Below, piece after piece: positions 16,910 through 25,224 of a DNA stretch of 64,000 nucleotides; position 1 is the stretch's first letter; each line of letters begins with the position of its first letter. Position numbers and translations under genes: made by a program. The stretch spans positions 310,001 through 374,000 of the forward strand of contig NZ_BOOF01000004.1 in the NCBI RefSeq assembly GCF_016863095.1, read 5' to 3'. Origin of the DNA: Microbispora siamensis (GTDB lineage Bacteria > Actinomycetota > Actinomycetes > Streptosporangiales > Streptosporangiaceae). The notes below the pieces were generated by a model, which was not told where the DNA came from, searched no databases, and was given only the letters and a program-made list of their open reading frames with translations.

Positions 16910-17701
16910 TCAGTCCAGCAACTCGGGGTCGGAGGCGAGGATCTGGTCCAGCAGGGGCTGGAAGTTGACCCACCCGACGAAGTCGTTGCCGATCTGGCCG
17001 TGGGTGAGCTTGGCGTTCTCGTGCGAGATGGGCACCGTCGGCCCGGCGGCCTTCGCCACGAGCTGCGCCTGGCAGCTGCGTTCCATGGTGATGAACCACC
17101 AGGCAGCCGCCTCGACGCTGTCGCCCACGGTCAGCAGGCCGTGGTTGCGTAGGATCACCGCCTTGTGCGACCCCAGCGCCTGCGCGATGCGGCGGCCCTC
17201 CTCGGTCTCCACGACCACCCCGGTGTAGTCGTCGAACAGGGCGTGGTCCTCGTAGAACGCGCACGCGTCCTGCGTCAGCGGTTCGAGCAACGTGCCGAGC
17301 GCCGACAGGGCCTTGCCGTACACGGAGTGGGAGTGGGCGGCGGCGACCACGTCGGGCCTGGCCTGGTGGACCATCGAGTGGATGGCGAACGCCGCCTGGT
17401 TGACGTGGTAGCGGCCCTCCACCACCTGGCCCTCGTGGTTGACCAGGATCAGGTCGCTGACCTTGATCCGCTTGAACGACATGCCGAACGGGTTCACCCA
17501 GAAGTGGTCGGTGTGCTCGGGATCCCGGGCCGTGATGTGGCCCGCCACCCCCTCCTCGAAGCCGAACCTCCCGAACAGGCGCAGCGCCGCCGCGAGCCGC
17601 TCCTTGCGGTGGCGCCGCTCCTCCTCCACGGTGTCGAATCTCTTCGGCATCCGGAAGGCGAGCTGGTCGGCGGGCACGGGCTGCAGGTCGGACAGGCTCA
17701 T
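16910..17701 (-). CDS. class II aldolase/adducin family protein
   Basis: 263 aa from ATG 17701 (MSLSDLQPVPADQ). The AraD/FucA fold is evident: GHITARDP, the zinc ligands in AAAHSHSVYG (H-x-H) and ILRNHGLLTVG (third His), and an acidic catalytic candidate in the Phe/Glu-rich AFYEDHALFDDY stretch. Members do metal-dependent retro-aldol cleavage of phosphosugars, but many actinobacterial ones have no known substrate. It is a single gene, divergent from the HAD gene. Confidence 0.85.
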   Translation of the reverse strand: MSLSDLQPVPADQLAFRMPKRFDTVEEERRHRKERLAAALRLFGRFGFEEGVAGHITARDPEHTDHFWVNPFGMSFKRIKVSDLILVNHEGQVVEGRYHVNQAAFAIHSMVHQARPDVVAAAHSHSVYGKALSALGTLLEPLTQDACAFYEDHALFDDYTGVVVETEEGRRIAQALGSHKAVILRNHGLLTVGDSVEAAAWWFITMERSCQAQLVAKAAGPTVPISHENAKLTHGQIGNDFVGWVNFQPLLDQILASDPELLD

Positions 17702-17882
17702 CGCGGCTCCCAAGGCTCGTGAGTCGTACCCGTCCAGCCTGTCCTCCGCCGCCGTCCCCTGTCCATGCCGGAACCGAATCTTCTTCGGTGCCTCCGGCGG
17801 CTTCGGTCCTGTCCGATGGGGCAGTGGAGGGCGACCGAATCCGCGTAAGGTCTGGATGCAATGTGAGAGACGGGAGGTACCG

Positions 17883-18536
17883 ATGCGGCTGGAGGCGGTC
17901 TTCTTCGACGTCGGAGAGACCCTGGTGGACGAGACCCGCGAGTACGGCACCTGGGCCGACTGGCTGGGCGTCCCGCGGCACACCTTCTCCGCCGTGTTCG
18001 GCGCCGTGATCGCGCGCGGCGGCGACTACCGGGACACCTTCCAGCACTTCCGGCCCGGTTTCGACCTCAAGACCGAGCGGGAGCGCCGGGCCGGGGAAGG
18101 CCAGGCCGAGACGTTCGGCGAGGAGAACCTCTACCCCGACGCCCGCCCCTGCCTGGCCGAGCTGCGGGAGATGGGGCTGCGCGTCGGCCTCGCCGGCAAC
18201 CAGACCGCCCGCGCCGAGGGGATCCTGCGCGCCCTCGACCTGCCGGTGGACGTGATCGGCACCTCCGACGGCTGGGGCGTGGAGAAGCCGGACGCGTCCT
18301 TCTTCGACCGCGTGGTGGCGGAGGCCGGCTGCCCGGCGGAGTCCGTCCTCTACGTGGGCGACCGCCTCGACAACGACATCCGGCCCGCCCAGAAGGCCGG
18401 CCTGCGCACCGCCCTCGTACGGCGGGGTCCGTGGGGCCACATCCTCCGCGACGAGCGGGCCGCCCGGGCGTGCCTGTTCCACGTCGACTCGCTGGCCGAG
18501 CTGCCCGCCCTGATCCGCAAGCACAACGGCGACTGA
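17883..18536 (+). CDS. HAD family hydrolase
   Basis: 217 aa from ATG 17883, preceded by GGGAGG (17872-17877). HAD motif I is FFDVGETLVD: the nucleophile Asp is present but the usual second Asp is Gly, a variant seen in some HAD subfamilies. Motif II is GLAGNQT, motif III Lys is in WGVEKPD, and motif IV is YVGDRLDNDI. Likely a small-molecule phosphatase. Substrate unknown. Confidence 0.85.
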   Translation: MRLEAVFFDVGETLVDETREYGTWADWLGVPRHTFSAVFGAVIARGGDYRDTFQHFRPGFDLKTERERRAGEGQAETFGEENLYPDARPCLAELREMGLRVGLAGNQTARAEGILRALDLPVDVIGTSDGWGVEKPDASFFDRVVAEAGCPAESVLYVGDRLDNDIRPAQKAGLRTALVRRGPWGHILRDERAARACLFHVDSLAELPALIRKHNGD

Positions 18537-18540
18537 TCGC

Positions 18541-19443
18541 TCAACCCGCCTCGGTGAGGTCGATCGAGGCGGCCAGTTCCGCCGCCACGTCGAGCAGGTT
18601 CCGTACGGCCTGCCGGTCGCGCGCGGGATGCCAGGCCATGACGGTCTCGGCCTGCTCGTCGGCGAGCGGCACGAACACGACCCCGGTGCGCCGCAGGCTG
18701 TGTGCCGACCGGGCGAGCCGGGTCACGCCGACGCCGGCGGCGACCAGGCCGAGCAGGCTCGGCACGCCGTCGGCCCGCTGCACCACCCGCGGCTCGAAGC
18801 CCGCCGCGCGGAAGTCCGTGTCGTACTTCCGATGCCACGGCTCCCACGAGCCGCGCGGGGTGAGCACCCACGGCTCGCCGGCCAGATCGGCGAGCCGCAG
18901 CCCGGCCCGCCCGGCGAGCGGGTGGCCCGCCGGTAGGACCGCGCAGACCGGCTCGGCGACCAGCGTCGCGGTCACCAGGTCGTCGACCAGCGGCGGCCGG
19001 GTGAACGCCGCGTCGTACCGGTCCTCGCGCAGGCCCGCCACCAGGTCGGCGATGCCGACGGCCTCGGCGAGCAGTTCGACGTCCGGATACCGCTTCCGGA
19101 ACGCGCGGACGACCGGCGGCATCATGTAGTTCGCGGTGGAGACGAGGAAGGCCACCCGAAGCCGGCCGATCTCACCGCGCACCGCCTTACGGGCGGTCTC
19201 CAGGGCCGCGTCCGCGCGAGTCAGGACGGCCCGCGCCTCGGGCAGGAACACGCGGCCCACCTCGCTCAGGCGCGTGCCCCGGGTGTCGCGGTCGAACAGC
19301 CGTGCGCCGAGGGCGTGTTCGAGCGCCGCGATCTGCTGCGACAGCGACTGCTGGGCGATGTGCAGCTCCCGCGCGGCGACGGTGAAGCTCAGATGCTCGG
19401 CCACGGCGACGAAATACCGCAGATGACGCAGCTCGGGGGTCAC
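18541..19443 (-). CDS. LysR family transcriptional regulator
   Basis: 300 aa from GTG 19443. N-terminal LysR helix-turn-helix (MTPELRHLRYFVAVAEHLSF, then LHIAQQSLSQQIAALEHALG) and a C-terminal periplasmic-binding-fold effector domain (from about residue 90). LysR proteins usually activate a divergent target and repress themselves. The SDR gene starting 99 bp away on the other strand is therefore the likely target. No clear T-N11-A box was fixed in the short spacer. Confidence 0.9.
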   Translation of the reverse strand: MTPELRHLRYFVAVAEHLSFTVAARELHIAQQSLSQQIAALEHALGARLFDRDTRGTRLSEVGRVFLPEARAVLTRADAALETARKAVRGEIGRLRVAFLVSTANYMMPPVVRAFRKRYPDVELLAEAVGIADLVAGLREDRYDAAFTRPPLVDDLVTATLVAEPVCAVLPAGHPLAGRAGLRLADLAGEPWVLTPRGSWEPWHRKYDTDFRAAGFEPRVVQRADGVPSLLGLVAAGVGVTRLARSAHSLRRTGVVFVPLADEQAETVMAWHPARDRQAVRNLLDVAAELAASIDLTEAG

Positions 19444-19542
19444 AGGCTCTGACTGTAACCGCTGCAGGGAACGTGTGTTGGCCGCGGGGGACCGGCACGG
19501 GGGAGAGTGGTCGCACTGATCACGAAGACGAGGAGTGGGACT

Positions 19543-20370
19543 ATGACCGGACGGGTGTGGTTGATCACCGGATGCTCGGCGGGCTTCGGCCGGGAGCTGG
19601 CCGAGGCCGCTCTGGCCGCGGGGGACCGGGTGATGGCGACGGCGCGACGCCCCGAGACGCTGGCGGACCTGGTGGAGACGGGCGGCGAGCGGGTGCGCAG
19701 CGCCCGGCTGGACGTCACCGACGCCGCGTCCGTCGACGCGGCGGTGGCCGAGACCCTGTCGGCCTTCGGCCGGATCGACGTCGTGGTGAACAACGCCGGC
19801 CACGGGTCGGTGGGAGCCGTCGAAGAGTTCGACATGGCCGACCTGCGCGCGCTGATGGAGGTCATGTTCTTCGGAGCGGTGGCCGTGACCAAGGCGGTCC
19901 TGCCGCATCTGCGCAGGCAGGGGAGCGGGACGATCGTCCAGATGAGCTCGATGGGCGGACAGCTCAGCATGCCGGGGTTCGGCGCCTACTGCGCCGCCAA
20001 GTTCGCCCTTGAGGGACTGTCGGAAGCGCTCGCCGCCGAGGTCGCGCCCTTCGGCGTACGGGTGCTGATCGTGGAGCCGGGCGCGTTCCGCACCGAGTTC
20101 GGCGGTCACCGCATGCACCGCTCGGAGCCGATCGACGCCTACCGGGTGTCCACGGGCGTGACCCGGGCCTTGGTGGACGACATGGACGGCACCCAGCCGG
20201 GGGACCCGGCCAAGGTCGCGCAGGCGATCCTCCAGGTCCTCGACCACGACGAGCCTCCGCTGCGGCTCGCCCTGGGCGACGACGCGGTCGACGGCATCCG
20301 GGCCCACCACGAAATGCTCCGCGCCGACCTGGACGGCTGGGAGAAGCTCAGCCGGGCGATGAGCATTTAG
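19543..20370 (+). CDS. short-chain dehydrogenase/reductase
   Basis: 275 aa from ATG 19543. Classical SDR: cofactor loop TGCSAGFG (residues ~10-17), structural NNAG, catalytic Ser in QMSSMGG and the catalytic YCAAK (Y-x3-K). The Arg pair after the first beta strand (ATARRPE) suggests NADP(H). Divergent from, and presumably controlled by, the LysR gene. Substrate unknown. Confidence 0.9.
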   Translation: MTGRVWLITGCSAGFGRELAEAALAAGDRVMATARRPETLADLVETGGERVRSARLDVTDAASVDAAVAETLSAFGRIDVVVNNAGHGSVGAVEEFDMADLRALMEVMFFGAVAVTKAVLPHLRRQGSGTIVQMSSMGGQLSMPGFGAYCAAKFALEGLSEALAAEVAPFGVRVLIVEPGAFRTEFGGHRMHRSEPIDAYRVSTGVTRALVDDMDGTQPGDPAKVAQAILQVLDHDEPPLRLALGDDAVDGIRAHHEMLRADLDGWEKLSRAMSI

Positions 20371-20380
20371 AGTTGCCGGG

Positions 20381-21073
20381 GTGACGGCTGATCACGATGT
20401 CGACCTCGTGCCGCTGCTCGGCCGGGCATGGGGGACGGCCAGCCACCGGGACGCGCTGGCCGACCTCGTCGGGCTCGGCTGGACGCCGTGCGGGGTGGGT
20501 GACTGGGCCGTCGGGCTGCGTTCGCCGCGCGGCCTGCTCGCGGCGCGGGTCTGCCCCTTCGACCCGGCGTATCCCGCCTTCCTGGAGCTGTGCCGCCGCT
20601 GCCCCGGCAACCCGTACCTGCCCCGGGTGGCGCTCACGGAGGCGCTCGACGGCGGCGGTTCGCTCACGGTCCTGGAGTTCCTGGCCCCGGCCGAGCAGGC
20701 CGAGGCGGCGCAGGTCGCCCGGCGGTGGCGCGAGGGGGCGGGCGACGAGGCGTTCGACGCCGTACGGCGCACCGCCCTCGCCGTGGACGAGGAATGGCGG
20801 GCGCGGATGCCGTGGTGGGACGGGATCGACCTCAACCACGGCAACGTCCGCCGGGCGGTGGACGGGAGGACCGTGCTCGTCGACGTCTTCTGCATGGACG
20901 GGGCGTCGCTCTACCGCCAGGTGCTCGACGACTCCGCCGTCGTGCGCGAACGCCTGTCCGCCGCCGCGACGCGACACCTGCTGGACATCCCGTTCATCGC
21001 CCGCGAGAGTTCCCCGGCCGAGATCGAGGCGCTGCGCGTGGCGTGGCGGGCGGGGGCCGTGGTCACATCGTGA
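20381..21073 (+). CDS. uncharacterised protein with a kinase-like HGN...VDV segment
   Basis: 230 aa from GTG 20381, 10 nt after the SDR stop, so probably in the same transcript. No family is recognised with confidence. The segment GIDLNHGNVRRAVDG followed by TVLVDVF resembles the catalytic loop and metal-binding Asp of aminoglycoside-phosphotransferase-like folds, but no N-terminal Lys/Glu pair was found. The last 11 bases overlap the convergent regulator gene. Confidence 0.6.
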   Translation: MTADHDVDLVPLLGRAWGTASHRDALADLVGLGWTPCGVGDWAVGLRSPRGLLAARVCPFDPAYPAFLELCRRCPGNPYLPRVALTEALDGGGSLTVLEFLAPAEQAEAAQVARRWREGAGDEAFDAVRRTALAVDEEWRARMPWWDGIDLNHGNVRRAVDGRTVLVDVFCMDGASLYRQVLDDSAVVRERLSAAATRHLLDIPFIARESSPAEIEALRVAWRAGAVVTS

Positions 21074-22403
21074 GCTCGGGGTGTCGGGAGCGGCCGAGGT
21101 CGGTCAGCCGTTCGTCCAGTGCCCGGGTGTCCGCCGCGGGCGGCAGGATCTTCAGCACCCCGCGGACGCGGTCGTGCCCGATCACGTACCACTGGTCCTC
21201 GAGCGCCTCGACCGCCTGCCTGAGGTGTTCGGCGGCCTGGTCGCCGTCGGTGGGGGCGTGGGCGGCGGCGAGGTCGGCGAGCAGCACCGAGCGCTGCTTG
21301 CCGCCGTTCGGGCCCAGGTCGTCGAGCGCCTTGCGCAGCCGTCGGGCCGCCTCCTCGTGGTTGCCCGCCGTCAGCGCGCTGTAGCCGGCGAAGCCGTCGA
21401 GCCTGGCCCGCTCGAAGAAGTCCAGCCAGGCCGGGTCGTCCCCGCCCGCGTCCACCATGTGGTCGGCGCGGTCGATGTGGCGCATGCACTCCTTCGGCTC
21501 GCCGCAGCGCGCCGAGATCTCCGACGCCACGCAGTGTAGCCACGCCCTGGTCAGCGGGCCGACGCCGTGCCAGGCGTGCGCGAAGGCCGCGTCCAGCAAA
21601 CCCAGGGCGTCCGTACGGTTGCCCTCGAACCCCGGCACGAACGCCGCGTGGGCGAGCACGGCTGCGGCGAGCGGATGGTCGCCGCACTCCCGGGTGGCGG
21701 ACAGGGCCATCCGGTAGAGCCGCGCGGCGGTGGGGCCGTCGTTCAGGTCGAAGAACGCCACCCTCCCCGACAGCAGGGCCGAGCGTGCGGCCGCCTCGGC
21801 CAGCGTCTGCCTGACCGCTCCCTCCGGCGCCGCACGCAGCAGGCTCATGCCGAGCCGGGTGTGCGCGACCGACGCCTGGAAGATGTCGTCCGGCGGCGAG
21901 GTCCAGTAGAGGGCGGCCTGCTTGTCGACCACCCGGGCGAACGCCTCGGCCGACTCGGCGTCGACCCCGCGCCCGCGTTCCACCGCCGCGGGAAGACGCT
22001 CGCCGCCCTCACCGAGGAGCGGGGCGAGCACGCCCGCGCTGAGGAGCCCCCGCAGGAACGTGGAGCGGTCGATGCCTTCTGCGACGATCATGCTCAGCAG
22101 CCTCCGTATCTCGTCCACCACCTCCGTGACCGGCCGCATGGCCATCTCGTCGGGGGTGAGCAGTCCCAGCTCGCTCGCGGGCTTGTCGAAAATCGTCACG
22201 AGATGCTTGCGGTAGCGCGGATCCGGCCACCGCTCGCCGGTCTCCCACCGCCGCACCGTGTTGGCCGTCAGGCCGGTGTCCTTCTCGTCGCACGACCGCA
22301 TGGACGTACGGATGCGCTCGCACAGCTCCTCGTAGGACCACCCGCGCTGCAGGCGTTCCCACGCGAGCCGGCGGTTCGGCGGATGGCGGTGGTTGGCCGG
22401 CAT
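21063..22403 (-). CDS. helix-turn-helix regulator with C-terminal TPR-like region
   Basis: 446 aa from ATG 22403 (MPANHRHPPNRRLAWERLQR). The N-terminal helix-turn-helix (residues ~10-70, NTVRRWETGERWPDP as recognition region) is followed by a long all-helical region of TPR type (AEAAARSALLSG, AAVLAHAAFVPGFEGN, ARLDGFAGYSALTAGNHEEA). This is a common actinomycete layout in which the TPR part binds a signal peptide or partner. It is divergent from a 75-aa protein, with a long palindrome 20 nt upstream of its start. Confidence 0.8.
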   Translation of the reverse strand: MPANHRHPPNRRLAWERLQRGWSYEELCERIRTSMRSCDEKDTGLTANTVRRWETGERWPDPRYRKHLVTIFDKPASELGLLTPDEMAMRPVTEVVDEIRRLLSMIVAEGIDRSTFLRGLLSAGVLAPLLGEGGERLPAAVERGRGVDAESAEAFARVVDKQAALYWTSPPDDIFQASVAHTRLGMSLLRAAPEGAVRQTLAEAAARSALLSGRVAFFDLNDGPTAARLYRMALSATRECGDHPLAAAVLAHAAFVPGFEGNRTDALGLLDAAFAHAWHGVGPLTRAWLHCVASEISARCGEPKECMRHIDRADHMVDAGGDDPAWLDFFERARLDGFAGYSALTAGNHEEAARRLRKALDDLGPNGGKQRSVLLADLAAAHAPTDGDQAAEHLRQAVEALEDQWYVIGHDRVRGVLKILPPAADTRALDERLTDLGRSRHPELTM

Positions 22404-22422
22404 GTCGCACCCCCAGCACACT

Positions 22423-22445
22423 GTGTCAGCGTGACACGCTGACAC
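22423..22445. promoter_or_regulatory. perfect 9+5+9 palindrome upstream of the TPR regulator
   Basis: GTGTCAGCG (22423-22431), TGACA, CGCTGACAC (22437-22445). Three TGTCA/TGACA units overlap in it. It lies 20 bp upstream of the regulator start and between it and the divergent small gene, so it may control both. Confidence 0.6.
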
Positions 22446-22569
22446 TACGGGAGATTCTGTGTTCGCGTGGCTACTGGCTGTGATTGGACGTCCTCTGGCT
22501 GATACTCCAACCGCTCTAAAAGCGCTTAGCTTGGCCCACTTCCGCGAGCAGCCGTTGGAGATGGGTGAC

Positions 22570-22797
22570 ATGACCACGTTGGAGGACATCGCACGGGTCC
22601 ATACCGGCTGGATCATCTGGCGGTCGGACGTCGGCCGTTGGTGGGCGACCAGGCGCGGGCCGGTGGACCTCGACGCGATCCGCATGGGATGCGCGATGAC
22701 GCTCGACGCCGACGACCCCGAGGCCCTCGACGCCGCTCTGGCCGCTCAGGCCGAGTTGACCGCCGAGTTCGCCGCCGACCCCGCCGCCACCGGGTGA
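22570..22797 (+). CDS. small uncharacterised protein (75 aa)
   Basis: The start is ATG 22570, with GGAG (22557-22560) 9 nt upstream. The in-frame ATG at 22561 abuts the ribosome-binding site. The sequence opens MTTLEDIARVHTGWIIWRSD and ends in an acidic Ala-rich helix. It has no signal peptide and no recognised domain. Small proteins beside helix-turn-helix/TPR regulators are common in actinomycetes and sometimes act as their partners. That role is inferred here. Confidence 0.5.
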   Translation: MTTLEDIARVHTGWIIWRSDVGRWWATRRGPVDLDAIRMGCAMTLDADDPEALDAALAAQAELTAEFAADPAATG

Positions 22798-22923
22798 CCG
22801 GGGGCCGCGGCGCGGTCGGCGGCCGTGCCGGAGACGGTCCCTGATGTAGTGGACGACGTGGACCGCGCAGGCGCCGTTGCCGGCGTCTGCGCGATCGGTG
22901 ACCATCCGCCCGCCCTCCGCTGT

Positions 22924-23265
22924 TCAGACGAGGAGATCGGGCCGGAGGACGTCCGCCTGGAGGATGCGCTCGATCTCCTTCTCGTCCGCATTGTGTCCCG
23001 TCTGCCGCCGCAGTTCCTTCCGTACGGCGTCGAGGATCACCGGCGTGAGCAGAACTCGGACGAGGGACTTCGGGGCCGTCGCCGCACGGGCCTTCCACAG
23101 GTCGTCTATCAGGCGGCGCTTGAACGCCTCCTTGCTGAGGTAGAAGAGCGCGTCGGCCTTCCCACCGAGCCCGCCTTCGTCGAGGAGATCGACCTCCAGG
23201 GCCAGGTCGATGACGACAGGGAGGCCGCCTCGGATTCCCGCTTCGGCTGCCATATGAGCCGTCAC
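22924..23265 (-). CDS. uncharacterised small protein (113 aa)
   Basis: Start GTG 23265, with AAGGGG 5 nt upstream. It could start at ATG 23253 instead. It is mostly alpha-helical and charged (KADALFYLSKEAFKRRLIDD, DEKEIERILQADVLRPDLLV). No family is recognised. The start overlaps the stop of a 25-codon reading frame (GTGA), suggesting a coupled pair. It could also be the remnant of a longer gene. Confidence 0.5.
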   Translation of the reverse strand: MTAHMAAEAGIRGGLPVVIDLALEVDLLDEGGLGGKADALFYLSKEAFKRRLIDDLWKARAATAPKSLVRVLLTPVILDAVRKELRRQTGHNADEKEIERILQADVLRPDLLV

Positions 23266-23339
23266 CGTGGCCCCTTGCTCGGCATCATCACGGACAGGCG
23301 CTCCTCCATCGCGTTGATCGTTGTCGCGGGCTGACCCAT
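23262..23339 (-). CDS. candidate 25-aa leader or small protein coupled to the 113-aa gene
   Basis: ATG 23339 to TGA 23264-23262, reading MGQPATTINAMEERLSVMMP plus five residues. Its stop overlaps the downstream GTG. The ribosome-binding site is poor. Support is only the 4-nt overlap and high third-position GC. It may be a leader peptide, a tiny antitoxin, or the N-terminus of a frameshifted gene. Confidence 0.3.
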   Translation of the reverse strand: MGQPATTINAMEERLSVMMPSKGPR

Positions 23340-23447
23340 GCCGATTTCGTGGCGATCGCCGACTGGTTGGCGCAGCTGTAGCCGATTCAGCCGCCCGTGA
23401 CGCCTTCCGGCCTTCGGGCAGGGGCTTCCCGCTTTAGGTGCATCTCG

Positions 23448-23468
23448 CTATAGTGCGGATTGCAATAG
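23448..23468. promoter_or_regulatory. possible PadR operator
   Basis: An imperfect dyad CTAT...GC / GC..ATAG just before the PadR ribosome-binding site, in a locally AT-richer stretch. PadR proteins commonly bind such dyads at their own promoters. Confidence 0.3.
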
Positions 23469-23483
23469 GGCAAAGGGGGAGTG

Positions 23484-24083
23484 ATGGCGCGGGGACGGGC
23501 GGACAGGGACCTGGTCGGGTTGACGGTGCTCGCCCTCCTGTCCGTACGGCCCGCCCACCCCTACGAGCTGCACCGGTTCGTCATCGACACGCACAAGGAC
23601 TACATCAGCGGCCTGCCACGCAGCCTCTACCACGCGGTCGACCGGCTGGCCCGCGAGGAGCTCATCGCCCCCGTGGAGACCAGCAGGGAGGGCCGCCGGC
23701 CGGAGCGTACGGTCTACCGGGTGACCGAGGAGGGACGGGCCGAGTTGAGCACCCGGCTCCGCCGCCTCCTGGAACAGCCGGACGGCGACACCAAGGTCTT
23801 CCTGGCCGCGGTGTCGCTGATGGGATGCCTTCCGGTCCCCGAGGCGGAGCGGGCGCTGAGCACCCGCGCCGCCACGCTGGAGGGCGCGATCGTCTCCGCC
23901 GACGCGCACATCGCGGCACTCACCGGATCCGGCCTGCCGCGCGTGCTGGTCCTGGAAGTGGAGTACGACCGGGCGATGAAGGCCGCCGAGCTGGAGTGGG
24001 TCCGCGCGACCCTCGCCGAGATCCGGTCCGGACAGGTCTCCTGGAGTGCCGATTCGAACACCGGGCAGCTCGACCCGCAGTGA
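23484..24083 (+). CDS. PadR family transcriptional regulator
   Basis: 199 aa from ATG 23484, preceded by AAAGGGGG. N-terminal PadR winged helix (LVGLTVLALLSVRPAHPYEL; wing TVYRVTEEGRAEL) and a C-terminal Vir_AcrR4-like helical dimerisation domain. PadR regulators usually repress an adjacent efflux or detoxification gene. Here no obvious pump follows, so the target is unclear. Confidence 0.88.
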   Translation: MARGRADRDLVGLTVLALLSVRPAHPYELHRFVIDTHKDYISGLPRSLYHAVDRLAREELIAPVETSREGRRPERTVYRVTEEGRAELSTRLRRLLEQPDGDTKVFLAAVSLMGCLPVPEAERALSTRAATLEGAIVSADAHIAALTGSGLPRVLVLEVEYDRAMKAAELEWVRATLAEIRSGQVSWSADSNTGQLDPQ

Positions 24084-24129
24084 TGCGCCGGCCGGATGCG
24101 CCAACATCCGGCCGGCGCCGGACCCGACC

Positions 24130-24257
24130 ACCGCGAAGCGGCCGATCAGGGCGGGAGTGTCTGACGAAGGCTGTCCGTCGCGAGCCTGGGCCACGCGTAG
24201 CAGGGCATGATTCGTCAGACACGACCTGGCACTCCGAAGGATAGGCGGCTTCGCGGT
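24130..24257. repeat. 128-bp nested inverted repeat (MITE-like or large hairpin)
   Basis: The outer arms ACCGCGAAGC (24130-24139) and GCTTCGCGGT (24248-24257) are perfect. The inner arms GTGTCTGACGAA (24157-24168) and TTCGTCAGACAC (24211-24222) are perfect 12-mers. GGAGTG (24154-24159) also pairs with CACTCC (24231-24236). No target-site duplication or transposase is obvious. Confidence 0.6.
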
Positions 24258-24279
24258 CGTCCGAGAGGAGCCGTACGAC

Positions 24280-24678
24280 ATGTCCGACGACATCCACCGC
24301 CTGCTCGACGCGCTGACCGCGGCCTGGAACGACGGAGACGCCGCCGCCTTCGCCGGGCTGTTCACCGAGGACGCCGACTACGTGACGTTCTTCGGGGCCC
24401 GCATGGAGGGCCGCCGAGCCATCGAGGACAGCCACCGGGCGCTGTTCGAGGGCCCGCTGAAGGGGTCCCGGCTGGGCGGCCCCGCCACCGCGCCGCCGCT
24501 GCGGAAGATCCGCTTCCTCAGCCCGGACGTGGCACTGGTCGTGACCACCGGGGGCTCGGCCCTGCCGGACGGCACGGCCGACCCCGGCCGCGACTCGATC
24601 ATGACCTTCACCGCGGTCAGGGAGGGCGACGGCTGGCGCTTCGCGTCGTTCCAGAACACGCGGATCGGCACGCCGTGA
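24280..24678 (+). CDS. SgcJ/EcaC-type SnoaL-like protein
   Basis: 132 aa from ATG 24280. NTF2/SnoaL-like fold: LLDALTAAWNDGDAAAFAGL, then FTEDADYVTFFGARMEGR, and ending GWRFASFQNTRI. Family members have varied hydrolase, isomerase or unknown roles. The stop overlaps the next GTG (GTGA, 24675-24678), so it is cotranslated with the SRPBCC-like gene. Confidence 0.8.
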   Translation: MSDDIHRLLDALTAAWNDGDAAAFAGLFTEDADYVTFFGARMEGRRAIEDSHRALFEGPLKGSRLGGPATAPPLRKIRFLSPDVALVVTTGGSALPDGTADPGRDSIMTFTAVREGDGWRFASFQNTRIGTP

Positions 24679-25130
24679 CGTCCGCGGGAACCCTCCTGTG
24701 CGAGGTGCGCGGCGTCGTCGAGGCGCCGGTCGAGCGCGTGGCCGGCCTGCTCCTGCGCGTACGGCCGGGGCCGGTGGGGCGTGACAACTGCTTCCCGCTG
24801 GCGGAGCACGGCGGGACGCTCACGGGCGGGCCGGACCGGTTCGTGCTCGCCGCGCCCGGCCACACGATGACGGTCGAGGTGGGCCCGGATCTGCTGGCCA
24901 CGCAGGGCGGCTGGTGGTATCGGGGCGAATACCGCATCGCGCCCGATCCGGCCGGCACGTTGCTGGTGCACCAGGTCCGCAACGTGGCCGAGAGCCTGCG
25001 CTGGGGAGTGCCCCTCGTCAACGGGTTCTTCCGGCAGCTCGGGCCGCGGACGCGCGACGGCTTCGCCGTACTGCTCGACCGGGTGGGCGCAGAGCTGGGC
25101 TGCCGGGCCCGCCTGCTGGACAGGCGCTGA
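24675..25130 (+). CDS. SRPBCC-like uncharacterised protein
   Basis: 151 aa from a GTG overlapping the previous stop. The pattern (CEVRGVVEAPVERVAGLLL at the start, a middle strand TMTVEVGPDLL, GTLLVHQVRNVAES, and a C-terminal long helix) suggests a helix-grip SRPBCC/START-like ligand-binding fold. No catalytic residue is evident. Coupling to the SnoaL-like gene suggests a shared small-molecule role. Confidence 0.6.
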   Translation: MTSAGTLLCEVRGVVEAPVERVAGLLLRVRPGPVGRDNCFPLAEHGGTLTGGPDRFVLAAPGHTMTVEVGPDLLATQGGWWYRGEYRIAPDPAGTLLVHQVRNVAESLRWGVPLVNGFFRQLGPRTRDGFAVLLDRVGAELGCRARLLDRR

Positions 25131-25174
25131 AGAGGTCCCGGAGTGGATGTGCCCGCGCTACGCGAAGTGACGTC

Positions 25175-25216
25175 TGTCACATCGCGTGATGTCACGTCTC
25201 AGCGATCAGCGGTGTC
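25175..25216 (+). promoter_or_regulatory. ECF41-type promoter candidate
   Basis: TGTCACA (25175-25181) matches the ECF41 -35 element. A CGTC lies at 25195-25198, only 13 nt away. A second TGTCACG (25190-25196) has TGTC 16 nt further on (25213-25216). The start codon is at 25225. The -35 match is good; which -10 is used is uncertain. Confidence 0.5.
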
Positions 25217-25224
25217 CTGAGGGC

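Noticed and set aside
21063-21073. Overlapping convergent gene ends as a regulatory antisense device (also 45519-45532)
   Set aside because: Overlaps of 11 and 14 bp are common in dense actinobacterial genomes and need no special function.
24130-24257. An intact insertion sequence
   Set aside because: No transposase reading frame fits between the arms and no target duplication was seen, so only a repeat is claimed.
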